From an uncultured Amaricoccus sp. (GTDB lineage: Bacteria > Pseudomonadota > Alphaproteobacteria > Rhodobacterales > Rhodobacteraceae): a stretch of 29,699 nt of DNA. Below, piece after piece: positions 7,541 through 17,379 of the stretch. A program made the position numbers and the translations under genes. The notes below the pieces were generated by a model. That model did not search any database and was not told where the DNA came from. It saw only the letters and a list, made by a program, of their open reading frames with translations. Positions within the stretch are counted from its first letter, which is position 1; every line of letters starts with the position of its first letter. The stretch lies in the NCBI RefSeq assembly GCF_937891315.1, contig NZ_CALAGI010000134.1, forward strand, positions 1-29,699, given 5' to 3'.

Positions 7541-8311
7541 TTGCGAGGGTTTCTTCTCGTCGGTCTTTTTTGTTTTCTCGCCTCTTGCGGCGGTTCCGAT
7601 CCGGAAGCCCCGGCGAGCCGCGCGGCGGGGGGCGTTCCCCGCTTCGGCGACGCCGATCCGCATGACTGGGAGGGCGTGAAGCCCTGGCAATATTCGGTGC
7701 ATGGCATCGATGTGTCGAAATACCAGGGCGACATCGACTGGTGGGCGGCGCGGTCCGGCGGCATCTCCTTCGCCTTCATCAAGGCGACCGAGGGCGGCGA
7801 CTACGCCGACGAGCGGTTCGCCGAGAACTGGGCCGGCGCGGCGGCGGCCGGCGTTCCGCGCGGCGCCTATCACTTCTACTATTTCTGCCGTACGGCGGCG
7901 GAGCAGGCGGACTGGTTCATGCAGCATGTGCCCGCCGATCGCCGGGCTCTGCCGCCGGTTCTCGACATCGAATGGAACCACAAGTCGCGGACCTGCCCCT
8001 ACCGCCCGGACGCGGAGACGGTGCGTTCGGAGATGTACGACTATCTCCAGACGGTGGCCCGCTACTACGGCAAGCGGCCGATCATCTACACCACGGTCGA
8101 TTTCTATCGCGAGAACGAGCTCTGGCGGATCCGCGACTATCACTTCTGGTTGAGGTCGGTCGCCGGACATCCCTCGGAGGTCTATTCCGGGCAGGACTGG
8201 GCCTTCTGGCAATATACCGGCACCGGCCTCGTCTCGGGCATCTCGGGGCTGACGGATATCAACGTCTTCGCCGGCTCTCCCGCGCAATGGGCGCAGTGGG
8301 CCTACAACTGA
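7541..8311 (+). CDS. GH25 lysozyme-like lipoprotein
   Basis: 256 residues. Glycoside hydrolase family 25 enzymes cut the MurNAc-GlcNAc bond of peptidoglycan. The family motifs occur in order: GIDVSKYQGDIDW (Asp57), FAFIKATEG, RGAYHFYYF, LPPVLDIEWN (Asp142 and Glu144, the probable catalytic DxE pair), RPIIYTTVDFY and FWQYTGTG. The N-terminus is a lipoprotein signal with lipobox LASC (Cys16), so the enzyme is probably tethered to a membrane and faces the periplasm. The start is TTG at 7541: AGGAG lies ten bases upstream, the signal peptide begins right there, and an in-frame stop at 7493 leaves no upstream ATG. It stands alone with its own likely promoter, 155 bases before tolQ, in the place where ybgC often lies. 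Confidence 0.92.
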   Translation: MRGFLLVGLFCFLASCGGSDPEAPASRAAGGVPRFGDADPHDWEGVKPWQYSVHGIDVSKYQGDIDWWAARSGGISFAFIKATEGGDYADERFAENWAGAAAAGVPRGAYHFYYFCRTAAEQADWFMQHVPADRRALPPVLDIEWNHKSRTCPYRPDAETVRSEMYDYLQTVARYYGKRPIIYTTVDFYRENELWRIRDYHFWLRSVAGHPSEVYSGQDWAFWQYTGTGLVSGISGLTDINVFAGSPAQWAQWAYN

Positions 8312-8332
8312 CCGCGCGGCCCTCGGCGGACG

Positions 8333-8356
8333 CCGGCGCCGGCGGTCCCGCGCCGG
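8333..8356 (+). terminator. GC-rich hairpin after the GH25 gene (weak)
   Basis: CCGGCGC (8333-8339) pairs with GCGCCGG (8350-8356) across a ten-base loop, 22 bases after the GH25 stop. A competing pairing GGCGG/CCGCC overlaps it. There is no T-run directly after, although TTTTT occurs at 8381. It may separate GH25 from the tol operon. Confidence 0.3.
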
Positions 8357-8466
8357 GGCCGCCTCTGGACAGGGAGCCGCTTTTTCGCCACAAGGCCGGC
8401 GGAGTGCGATAGGATGCCCTGAGAGCCGGAAAACACGGCCGAGGCGAGCAAGCAAAGCAGGCAAAC

Positions 8467-9171
8467 ATGGAAGCTGATACCCTGGCGGCCGCGCAGAACA
8501 TCGATTTTTCGTTGTTCGCGCTGTTCCTGCGGGCGAGTTTCACGGTCAAGCTCGTGATGCTCATTCTGATCGCCGCGTCCTTCTGGTCATGGGCGATCAT
8601 CATCCAGAAGCATTTCGACCTGCGCCGCGCCAAGACCGAGGCCCGGGATTTCGACCAGGCCTTCTGGTCCGGCGAGCCGCTGGACGCCGTGTTCGACCGC
8701 ATCGGGCCAGAGCCGCGAGGTGGCGCCGCGCGGGTCTTCGCCGCCGGCATGACCGAATGGCGCCGATCGCACCGCAAGGACGGCGGCCTCATCCACGGCA
8801 CACAGGCACGGATCGAGCGCGCGATGAACGTCGCGATCGGCCGCGAATCCGAGATGCTGACCAAGGGCCTCACCTATCTCGCGACCGTGGGCTCGATCTC
8901 GCCCTTCGTCGGCCTCTTCGGCACGGTCTGGGGCATCAAGGGCGCCTTCGAAGAGATCGCCATGCAGCAGAGCACCAATCTCGCGGTGGTCGCGCCGGGC
9001 ATCGCCGAGGCGCTGCTCGCCACCGGGCTCGGCCTTCTCGCCGCGATCCCGGCGGTGGTCTTCTACAACAAGCTCAGCCAGGACTGCGATCAGGTGATCG
9101 GCGGCTACGAGAGCTTTTCCGACGAGTTCGCGCTGATCCTGTCGCGCCAGCTCGACCGGACCGCCGCCTGA
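8467..9171 (+). CDS. tolQ: Tol-Pal system protein TolQ
   Basis: 234 residues, the usual length. TolQ is an inner-membrane protein of the ExbB/MotA type; with TolR it uses the proton gradient to energise TolA, which supports outer-membrane invagination at division. Three membrane segments lie at about 26-46, 134-157 and 176-199. The conserved block of segments two and three is clear (TVGSISPFVGLFGTVWGIKG, and VAPGIAEALLATGLGLLAAI). The N-terminal ATG at 8467 gives the standard start; the ribosome-binding site (GCAGG) is weak. It heads the tol-pal cluster, one base before tolR. Confidence 0.97.
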   Translation: MEADTLAAAQNIDFSLFALFLRASFTVKLVMLILIAASFWSWAIIIQKHFDLRRAKTEARDFDQAFWSGEPLDAVFDRIGPEPRGGAARVFAAGMTEWRRSHRKDGGLIHGTQARIERAMNVAIGRESEMLTKGLTYLATVGSISPFVGLFGTVWGIKGAFEEIAMQQSTNLAVVAPGIAEALLATGLGLLAAIPAVVFYNKLSQDCDQVIGGYESFSDEFALILSRQLDRTAA

Positions 9172-9172
9172 G

Positions 9173-9637
9173 ATGGGCGCGTCGCTCCAATCCGCGGGCG
9201 GGCGGGCCGGTCGCCGCCGCGGCGGCCGCCGGCCGATGGCCGAGATCAACGTGACGCCGATGGTCGATGTCATGCTGGTGCTTCTCATCATCTTCATGGT
9301 GGCGGCGCCGCTCCTGACCGTCGGGGTGCCGATCGAACTGCCGAAGACCGCCGCGACGCCCCTGCCTTCCGAGGCGGAGGAGCCGCTGACCATCGCGATG
9401 ACGGCCGACGGCGGCATCCGGGTGCAGAATACCGAGGTGGCCCGCGAGGGCTTCATTCCGCTGCTGCGCTCGGTCGCCGCCGAGCGCGACAGCGACAAGG
9501 TCTTCCTGCGGGCGGACGGCGGAATTCCCTATGCCGACGTGATGCAGGTGATGGGCGCGCTCAATGCCAGCGGCTTCAACAATATCGGGCTCGTGACGGA
9601 GCAGGGTGGTCCGCGGTTCGACGCGCGGGCAAACTAG
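9173..9637 (+). CDS. tolR: Tol-Pal system protein TolR
   Basis: 154 residues. TolR is the ExbD/MotB-like partner of TolQ, with one membrane segment (about 30-50) and a periplasmic domain. The family core AEINVTPMVDVMLVLLIIFM is present, with Asp32 as the essential membrane aspartate. The C-terminal part has VFLRADGGIPYADVMQVMGA, as expected for the TolR periplasmic fold. The ATG follows the tolQ stop after one base, so translation is probably coupled. The N-terminus before the membrane segment is Arg- and Gly-rich (about 20 residues). Confidence 0.96.
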   Translation: MGASLQSAGGRAGRRRGGRRPMAEINVTPMVDVMLVLLIIFMVAAPLLTVGVPIELPKTAATPLPSEAEEPLTIAMTADGGIRVQNTEVAREGFIPLLRSVAAERDSDKVFLRADGGIPYADVMQVMGALNASGFNNIGLVTEQGGPRFDARAN

Positions 9638-9654
9638 GCCAGGGTCCGGCAATC

Positions 9655-9682
9655 CGATGAAAACCGGCCGATGAAAACCGGC
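9655..9682 (+). repeat. 14-bp tandem duplication at the tolA start
   Basis: CGATGAAAACCGGC occurs twice in tandem (9655-9668 and 9669-9682). Each copy carries an ATG. The second ATG (9671) opens tolA. The first (9657) opens a five-codon reading frame, MKTGR, whose TGA stop (9672-9674) overlaps the tolA ATG in an ATGA arrangement. The unit length of 14 is not a multiple of three, so the copies lie in different frames. Confidence 0.9.
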
Positions 9683-10807
9683 GTTGCCATCTCCGCGGCG
9701 GCCCACGGCGCATTGATCGCGCTCGTGGTCCTCGGTGTGCCCTGGCTCTCGCGCCGGGACAGTCCGGCCGTGCCGGTCACCGATGTGAGCTTCATCAGCG
9801 AGGCCGATTTCGACCGGGCCCAGGCGGCGGCGGAGGCCGAGCGGCGCGAGGACGCGCCCGCCGAGCAGCCGGTCGCCGCCGCGCCCCCGCGCGAGCGTCC
9901 GGCCGAGGCGCCGCCCGAGACGCCACCGGAAGCCAACCCCGAACCCGAACCGACGCCGGAACCCGCCCCCGCGCCCGAGCTCGATCAATCGGTGGCCACG
10001 CTGGCGCCGAGCTTCAATCCCGAGACGCCGCTCGCGGCGCCCGAGGCGCAGCCGCCGATCGCGCCAACGCCGAGCGCGCCGGACCGACTGGCCGCCGTCG
10101 CGCCGCCGCGATCGCGCCCGGCTGTCCCGACCCGGCCGGCGCCGATAGCTCAGCCGGAACCCGAGCCGGAGCCGGAACCCGAACCGACCGCCATTCCGGA
10201 ACCCGCCGCCACCCCGAAACCCGTCGAGGCGCCGGAGCCCGCGACGCTCGCGCTCGATGCTTCGAGCCCGCCCATGGCCCGCCCGAAGAACCTCCCCGAC
10301 CAGACGCGTCAGGCGTCCGATGTGCTGCGGGCGCTGCGACAGGAAGTCGAGCGCGAACAGGCGCGGCGACAGGAGGCGAAGCCCGAGCGGACCGCGGAGC
10401 GAGCGACCCCGCCGACCGAACCGACGGTGACCCGGCCGACGCCGCCCTCGGACGGGCGCGCCCAGGCCACCTCGCTCGCCGAGGGGTCGCCGATCACCAA
10501 TGCCGAGAAGGAGGGCTTGCGCCTCGCGGTCCAGCGCTGCTGGGTGGTGCCCGCGGGGGTGCGCGACGCTGGCGAGCTCCGCGTCGTGCTCGCCGCGCGG
10601 CTCGAGCCCGATGGTTCGGTCATCAGCGGCTCGATCCGGCTCATCGAGCCGAGCCCGGCGCCGGACGCGCGCTTCCAGGCGGCCTATGACGCGGGCCGCC
10701 GGGCGCTCCTGCGCTGCGCGCCCTATTCCGACCTGCCGCGCGAGAAATACGCCCGCTGGCGCGATATCGAAGTCGTCTTTGATCCCAAGGGGATGGTGTC
10801 ATGGTAA
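9671..10807 (+). CDS. tolA: Tol-Pal system protein TolA
   Basis: 378 residues. TolA links the TolQR motor in the inner membrane with TolB and Pal at the outer membrane. Residues about 5-25 are the membrane anchor. The long middle (about 45-230) is rich in Pro, Glu and Ala, with runs such as EPEPEPEPEP, then a charged helical stretch (LRALRQEVEREQARRQEAKP). The C-terminal domain (about 275-375: LRLAVQRCWVVPAGV, LRVVLAARLEPDGSV, LRCAPYSDLP) is the TolA/TonB-like fold that binds TolB and Pal. The central domain is proline-rich rather than the long Ala/Lys helix of E. coli TolA. Its start is discussed under the duplication. The end overlaps tolB by seven bases. Confidence 0.93.
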   Translation: MKTGVAISAAAHGALIALVVLGVPWLSRRDSPAVPVTDVSFISEADFDRAQAAAEAERREDAPAEQPVAAAPPRERPAEAPPETPPEANPEPEPTPEPAPAPELDQSVATLAPSFNPETPLAAPEAQPPIAPTPSAPDRLAAVAPPRSRPAVPTRPAPIAQPEPEPEPEPEPTAIPEPAATPKPVEAPEPATLALDASSPPMARPKNLPDQTRQASDVLRALRQEVEREQARRQEAKPERTAERATPPTEPTVTRPTPPSDGRAQATSLAEGSPITNAEKEGLRLAVQRCWVVPAGVRDAGELRVVLAARLEPDGSVISGSIRLIEPSPAPDARFQAAYDAGRRALLRCAPYSDLPREKYARWRDIEVVFDPKGMVSW

Positions 10808-12129
10808 GTCTTTCCCGGCGGGGCCTCCTCCTCGCCGCTCCCGCGGCGCTGCTGGTCCGGCCGTTCGCGGCCGTCGCGCAGTCGCCGCTGCGCATCGAGA
10901 TCACCCAGGGCGTGATCGAGCCGATGCCCTTCGCCGCGCCGACCTTCGTGCCCGACACCGCCGCGGCCGCCGATCTCGCCGCGCGCATCACCCAGGTGGT
11001 GATCGACGACCTGACCGGCACCGGTCTGTTCCGCGAGATACCGGCCAGCGCCCATATCGGGCGGATCACCAATTTCGACGCCCCGGTGCAGTTCTCGGAC
11101 TGGAAGGCGATCAATGCCCAGGCGCTGATCACCGGCGCGGTCGGCCTCGGCGGCGACAAGGCGCAGGTGCGGTTCCGGCTCTGGGATGTCTTCGCCCAGA
11201 CCGCGCTCGGCGAAGGGCTGCGGTTCGAGGGCCCGGCGGGCAGCTGGCGGCGGCTCGGCCACAAGGTCGCCGACGCGGTCTATTCGCGCCTGACCGGCGA
11301 GGGCGGCTATTTCGACAGCAAGGTCGCCTTCATCGCCGAGAGCGGTCCGAAGAACGCGCGCGCGAAACGTGTCGCGCTGATGGATTACGACGGCGCCAAC
11401 GCCCAGATGATCACCGATGGCGGCGCGCTGGTCGTCACGCCCCGGATCTCGATCAAGGCGCGCCAGATCCTCTATACGAGCTACGAGGCCGGCGCGCCCC
11501 GGGTGTTCATCATGGGCGTGAACGGCTCCGGTCGGCGGATGCTCGACCAGGGCGCGGCCATGTCCTTCGCGCCGCGTTTCTCGGACGACGGCTCGCGGGT
11601 CGTCTACAGCGTCTCCGAGGGCACCGGGTCGGACATTTTCGTCATCGGCGCCGACGGCGGCGGGCGGCGGCGGCTGACCCAGTCGGCCGCGATCGACACC
11701 TCGCCCTGCTTCTCGCCCGACGGCGGCCAGATCGTGTTCGAGAGCGACCGCTCGGGCAGCCAGCAGGTCTATGTCATGTCCTCGGGCGGCGGCGAGCCGA
11801 AGCGCATCAGCTTCGGCGAGGGGCGTTATGCGACCCCGGTCTGGTCGCCGCGCGGCGACCTGATCGCCTTCACCAAGATCGTCGGCGGCCGCTTCCATAT
11901 CGGGGCGATGCGCACCGACGGGTCGAACGAGCAGTTGCTGACCGCGAGCTATATCGACGAAGGTCCGACCTGGGCGCCGAACGGCCGCGTGCTGATGTTC
12001 TTCCGCGAATCCCCCGGGGCGAGCGGCGGGCCGCAGATCTACACGGTCGATATCACCGGCCGGAACCTCCGCCGTGTACCGACGGCCGGTTTCGCGTCGG
12101 ATCCATCCTGGTCGGGTCTGCTCGGCTAG
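10801..12129 (+). CDS. tolB: Tol-Pal system beta-propeller protein TolB
   Basis: 442 residues, typical length. TolB is periplasmic and moves between Pal and TolA. It has an N-terminal signal peptide with a twin-arginine pair (SLSRRGLLLAAPAALL, likely cleavage after VAQ or nearby), an N-terminal domain (LRIEITQGVIEPMPFAAPTF, then ITGAVGLGG) and a six-bladed propeller with the repeated pattern APRFSDDGSRVVYS, SPCFSPDGGQIVFESDRSGS, PVWSPRGDLIAFTK and PTWAPNGRVLMFF. It starts inside the last codons of tolA (ATGGTAA), which suggests coupled translation. Export by Tat or Sec cannot be settled from the sequence alone. Confidence 0.97.
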   Translation: MVSLSRRGLLLAAPAALLVRPFAAVAQSPLRIEITQGVIEPMPFAAPTFVPDTAAAADLAARITQVVIDDLTGTGLFREIPASAHIGRITNFDAPVQFSDWKAINAQALITGAVGLGGDKAQVRFRLWDVFAQTALGEGLRFEGPAGSWRRLGHKVADAVYSRLTGEGGYFDSKVAFIAESGPKNARAKRVALMDYDGANAQMITDGGALVVTPRISIKARQILYTSYEAGAPRVFIMGVNGSGRRMLDQGAAMSFAPRFSDDGSRVVYSVSEGTGSDIFVIGADGGGRRRLTQSAAIDTSPCFSPDGGQIVFESDRSGSQQVYVMSSGGGEPKRISFGEGRYATPVWSPRGDLIAFTKIVGGRFHIGAMRTDGSNEQLLTASYIDEGPTWAPNGRVLMFFRESPGASGGPQIYTVDITGRNLRRVPTAGFASDPSWSGLLG

Positions 12130-12165
12130 GTAGTTGAAACGCTCCGTAGGGGCAGGGAGGACAGG

Positions 12166-12690
12166 ATGAGGACATCTTTCGCCACGATCGCGTGCCTGTT
12201 CGGCGCGCTCCTCGTCGCCGGCTGCGCGGGCGATGCGATCACGGTGCCGACGACGCCGGACGCGGGCTACAACGGCGGGGTCGGTGGGGCCGGGGCGGGG
12301 CTCGACGGGGTCACAGGCGGCGTCTATGGCGGCACGCTGCCCGGAAGTGCGATCAGCGACCGCGTTCTTTTCGCCGTGGACCAGAGCACGCTCAGCGCCG
12401 AGGCGATCGGCACCCTGAACCAGCAGATCGGCTGGCTGACGCAGAATCCGGGCCAGATCACCATCGAGGGCCATGCCGACGAGCGCGGAACCCGCGACTA
12501 CAACTTCCAGCTCGGTTCGAGCCGGGCAAGCGCGGTGCGCAACTACATGGTCAGCCAGGGGGTTCCCGATACGCGCATCAGCATCATCACCTATGGCCGC
12601 GAGCGCCCGGTGGCCACCTGCGCCGAGGAGAACTGCTTCGCGCAGAACCGTCGGGCTGTCACGGTTGTGACTGGCGGTCCCGGGGCGTGA
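12166..12690 (+). CDS. pal: Peptidoglycan-associated lipoprotein Pal
   Basis: 174 residues. Pal is an outer-membrane lipoprotein that binds the diaminopimelate of peptidoglycan and interacts with TolB. The lipobox is LVAGC (Cys20), followed by a flexible Gly-rich linker (about 21-60) and an OmpA-like domain: DRVLFAVDQSTLS, IEGHADERGTRDYNFQLGSS, and the ending NRRAVTVV. A strong ribosome-binding site (GGGAGG) precedes the ATG by five bases. It is the next gene of the tol cluster, 36 bases after tolB. Confidence 0.97.
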   Translation: MRTSFATIACLFGALLVAGCAGDAITVPTTPDAGYNGGVGGAGAGLDGVTGGVYGGTLPGSAISDRVLFAVDQSTLSAEAIGTLNQQIGWLTQNPGQITIEGHADERGTRDYNFQLGSSRASAVRNYMVSQGVPDTRISIITYGRERPVATCAEENCFAQNRRAVTVVTGGPGA

Positions 12691-12743
12691 TCGCTAGATT
12701 TGCGTGCGCTTGAGCGCGGTTGAACCGGGGCGATAGGGTGGCG

Positions 12744-13583
12744 ATGCCGGCATATTGGCGGAAGGGCTTGCTCGGCATGGCGCTGGTTTTCGGCCTCGCC
12801 GCGCCGGTCGGGGCGGAAACGGTCGCCGACATCCAGGCCGAGCTCAATCTGCTCAACGGGCAGGTCGAACAGCTTCGCAACGAGCTCGTCAGGCAGGGCT
12901 CCACCCGCGGCTTGCCGACACAACCCGCGACGGCGCTGACCCGGCTCGATCAGCTGCAGGACGAGTTGAAGCGCCTCACCAACCGGGTCGATGTGCTCAG
13001 CAACGACATTTCGCGCATCACGCAGGACGCGACCAACCGGGTCGGCGATATCGAGTTCAGGCTGACCGAGCTCGAAGGCGGAGACACGGCGCTCGTCGCC
13101 AAGCCCGAGCCGCTGGGCGGCGGGCTGACGCCGATGCCGCGGCCGAGCGCGCCGGCCGCCGTCCCGGGTCCGGCCGCCAGCGCGGGCGCGCCGCAGCTGA
13201 CGGTGACCGAGAAATCCGATTTCGACGTCGCCGTCGCCGCCGCCGCCGCCGGCGACAATGCCAAGGCGGCGCAACTTTTCGGCGCCTTCCTCGCCACCTA
13301 TCCGGGCGGACCGTTGTCGAGCGAGGCGCAATATCGCCGGGGCGAGGCGCAGGCCGCGCAATCCGACTGGCGCGGCGCGGCGCGGAGCTTTCTCGACGCC
13401 TTCAGCGGCGCGCCGGAGGGAACGCTGGCCGCGAAGTCGCTCTATCATCTCGGCGTCAGCCTTGGAGAGCTCGGCCAGACACAGGAAGCCTGCCTGACGC
13501 TGATCGAGGTCGACAGCCGCTATCCCGGCTCCGAGGTGGCGGGCGATGTCGCGGCGCGCAAGCGGGACCTCGGGTGCGAATGA
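12744..13583 (+). CDS. cpoB: Tol-Pal-associated cell division coordinator CpoB (YbgF)
   Basis: 279 residues from the ATG at 12744. CpoB links Tol-Pal activity with peptidoglycan synthesis at the septum. It has a signal peptide (hydrophobic core GLLGMALVFGLAAPVG, cleavage near VGA), an N-terminal coiled coil (about 24-110, with EQLRNELV and LDQLQDELKRLTNRVDVLSN), a Pro/Ala linker and a C-terminal TPR domain (from DFDVAVAAAAAGDNAKAAQL to GQTQEACLTLIEVDSRYPGS). An in-frame TTG at 12720 would add eight residues; the ATG is preferred because AGGG lies five bases before it and the signal peptide begins there. Its TGA overlaps the tilS ATG (ATGA). Confidence 0.93.
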   Translation: MPAYWRKGLLGMALVFGLAAPVGAETVADIQAELNLLNGQVEQLRNELVRQGSTRGLPTQPATALTRLDQLQDELKRLTNRVDVLSNDISRITQDATNRVGDIEFRLTELEGGDTALVAKPEPLGGGLTPMPRPSAPAAVPGPAASAGAPQLTVTEKSDFDVAVAAAAAGDNAKAAQLFGAFLATYPGGPLSSEAQYRRGEAQAAQSDWRGAARSFLDAFSGAPEGTLAAKSLYHLGVSLGELGQTQEACLTLIEVDSRYPGSEVAGDVAARKRDLGCE

Positions 13584-14854
13584 CGGCCGCGCTGGCCGAG
13601 GCGCTCGATCCCGTTCTTTCCGCCGCGCCGGATGGCGAGCTTGGCATCGCCGTTTCGGGCGGCGGCGATTCCATGGCGTTGCTGCTGCTGGCGCACGACT
13701 GGGCGCTGGCGCGCGGGCGTCCGGTCGCGGTCGTGACGGTGGACCACGGTCTCCGGGCCGCCGCCGCCGCCGAGGCCGAGGGCGTCGCGCGTTTCTGCGC
13801 CGCGCTCGGCATTCCGCACGAGACGCTGCGCTGGACCGGCTGGGACGGTCGCGGCAACCTTCAGGACGCCGCCCGCCGTGCGCGACGCCGGCTGATCGCC
13901 GCGTGGGCGCGAGGGCGTGGCCTCGGCGCCGTGGCGCTTGGCCACACGCTCGACGATCAGGCGGAGACCTTCCTGCTGCGCCTCGCCCGAGGGTCCGGCG
14001 TCGATGGCCTCGCCGCCATGGCCGAGGTGGCCGAGGCCGAGGGCGTGCTCTGGTTGCGGCCGATGCTGGGGCTTCGGCGCGAGGCGCTGCGCCGGTTGCT
14101 GCGCGGTGCCGGCATCCGATGGGTCGAGGATCCGGGCAACGCCGATCCCGCCTTCGATCGCGTGCGCGCCCGCGCGGCGCTGGAACCGCTCGAAGCGCTC
14201 GGCATCGGGCCGGAGCGGCTGGCCGCGACGGCGGCGGCGATGCGGCGCGCCCGCGTGGCGCTCGACCGGATGACCGCCGACCTCGCGGCGCGTTGCCTCG
14301 TCGCGGGACCGGCCGGCGATGCGACGCTCGATCCCGCCGCGCTGGCCGGCGCGACGGAGGAGGCCCGACTTCGGCTGCTCGCCGGGGCGCTCTGCTGGGT
14401 CTCGGGCGCGCCTTATCGCCCGCGGCTCGCACGGCTCCGAACGGCGCTGGCGGCGATCGAGCAGGGGCGACTGGGGGCCGGCGTCACGCTGCACGGCTGC
14501 GTGCTGCGCCCCACGACCGGAGCCGCGGCGGGCGGGGTCGCGATCCGGCGCGAGCCGGCGCGGGTGGCGCCCCCGGTCGAACCCGGCCCCGACGGCTGGG
14601 ACGGACGCTGGCGCTTCGAGGGGCCGCTCCCGGCGGATCCGGGGGTTCGGATCGGGGCGCTCGGCGCCGCCGGCCTCGCGCGGCTGCCGCGATGGCGCGC
14701 CCGCGGCCTGCCGCGCGAGGCGCTCCTGACCACGCCGGCGGTCTGGCACGGCGACACGCTCCTGGCCGCCCCGATCGCGCGACCGGGGATAGGGCCGGCG
14801 GTTCGGCGCTTCTCCGGGAGCCCGTCGCCGTGGCATGTCACGATATTGCGTTGA
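13580..14854 (+). CDS. tilS: tRNA(Ile)-lysidine synthetase TilS
   Basis: 424 residues. TilS attaches lysine to the wobble cytidine of the CAU-anticodon tRNA-Ile with ATP, changing it to read AUA; it is normally essential. The N-terminal PP-loop motif SGGGDS (residues 26-31) is clear, followed by VVTVDHGLR, GNLQDAARRARR and ALGHTLDDQAETFLLRLARG, all typical. LWLRPMLGLRREALRRLLR and WVEDPGNAD also fit. The C-terminal domain is less conserved. It starts at an ATGA overlap with cpoB, so it is the last gene of the tol-pal operon here. Its stop overlaps the candidate ftsH promoter. Confidence 0.95.
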   Translation: MTAALAEALDPVLSAAPDGELGIAVSGGGDSMALLLLAHDWALARGRPVAVVTVDHGLRAAAAAEAEGVARFCAALGIPHETLRWTGWDGRGNLQDAARRARRRLIAAWARGRGLGAVALGHTLDDQAETFLLRLARGSGVDGLAAMAEVAEAEGVLWLRPMLGLRREALRRLLRGAGIRWVEDPGNADPAFDRVRARAALEPLEALGIGPERLAATAAAMRRARVALDRMTADLAARCLVAGPAGDATLDPAALAGATEEARLRLLAGALCWVSGAPYRPRLARLRTALAAIEQGRLGAGVTLHGCVLRPTTGAAAGGVAIRREPARVAPPVEPGPDGWDGRWRFEGPLPADPGVRIGALGAAGLARLPRWRARGLPREALLTTPAVWHGDTLLAAPIARPGIGPAVRRFSGSPSPWHVTILR

Positions 14855-14877
14855 ATCCGCGGCCTGGATGCTTATGT
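14850..14877 (+). promoter_or_regulatory. Candidate RpoH (heat-shock) promoter for ftsH
   Basis: GTTG (14850-14853), a 17-base spacer, then CTTATGT (14871-14877). The alphaproteobacterial RpoH pattern is CTTG, about 17 bases, CYTATNT; the -10 half fits fully and the -35 half differs at one base. ftsH is a known heat-shock gene in several bacteria. The -35 half lies across the tilS stop codon. A sigma-70 reading (TTGAAT and TATGTT, 17-bp spacer) is also possible for the same stretch. Confidence 0.5.
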
Positions 14878-14895
14878 TAGGTTGCAAGACCTAAC
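14876..14895. repeat. Inverted repeat at the start of the ftsH leader
   Basis: GTTAGGT (14876-14882) and ACCTAAC (14889-14895) are perfect complements around the six-base loop TGCAAG. The left arm overlaps the -10 element of the candidate promoter and the repeat spans the expected transcription start, so it could be an operator or a 5' hairpin. It has no T-run and is unlikely to be a terminator. Confidence 0.65.
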
Positions 14896-14938
14896 GGGCC
14901 GCGCGCGCGGCCGAAGCGGTCGCTTAGGAGATGGGCCT

Positions 14939-16858
<1,920 letters not shown>

Positions 16859-16940
16859 CCCCAGGCGTTCGGCGGGCCCGCGACTTTCGTGCGACGGGTT
16901 GGCCACTGGCCGGCGCCCGTCCGCGACGATATGATCCGGC

Positions 16941-17372
16941 ATGATCGAGAATCACGCCGCCGCTGTTCCCGCCGCACCTTCGGATGATCGTAGCCTCGCC
17001 GGCGCGCTCTGGCGCGGCTGGCGGCGCGCCTGTCCCGCCTGTGGCGAGGGCGCGCTGATGGATGGCTATCTGACCGTGCGGCCAGCCTGTCCCGCCTGCG
17101 GCGCCGACATGAGCCACCAGCGCGCCGACGATGGGCCTGCCTGGGCGACCATCCTCATCACCGGGCACATCCTGGCGCCGCTGATGCTGACCGTCTTTAC
17201 CATCTGGCGGCCGGCGGGGTGGGTCATGGCGGTTGGATTCTCGGTCGTTTTCGTCGCCCTTTCGCTCTATCTGCTGCCGCGGCTGAAAGGCGCTTTCGTC
17301 GGTTTCCAGTGGGCCAAGCGCATGCATGGCTTCGGCGCGGCGCAGCCCGGCAAGCTCGCCGCGAGCCGGTAG
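16941..17372 (+). CDS. DUF983 family membrane protein
   Basis: 143 residues. The protein has two CPAC pairs (residues 31-34 and 50-53), a zinc-ribbon-like arrangement, then two membrane helices (about 66-88 and 92-112) and a short basic tail. The GWRRACPACGEGALMDGYL segment is the DUF983 hallmark. Molecular function is unknown; in alphaproteobacteria such genes often lie next to a NUDIX gene, as here (seven bases before it). The start ATG at 16941 has only a weak ribosome-binding site. It lies 82 bases after ftsH and may be read from the ftsH transcript or from its own promoter. Confidence 0.87.
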   Translation: MIENHAAAVPAAPSDDRSLAGALWRGWRRACPACGEGALMDGYLTVRPACPACGADMSHQRADDGPAWATILITGHILAPLMLTVFTIWRPAGWVMAVGFSVVFVALSLYLLPRLKGAFVGFQWAKRMHGFGAAQPGKLAASR

Positions 17373-17379
17373 CCGACGC

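Noticed and set aside
12755..13579. The open frame of tilS extended upstream through cpoB.
   Set aside because: The upstream part is an Arg-rich shadow of cpoB; TilS begins at the ATGA overlap.
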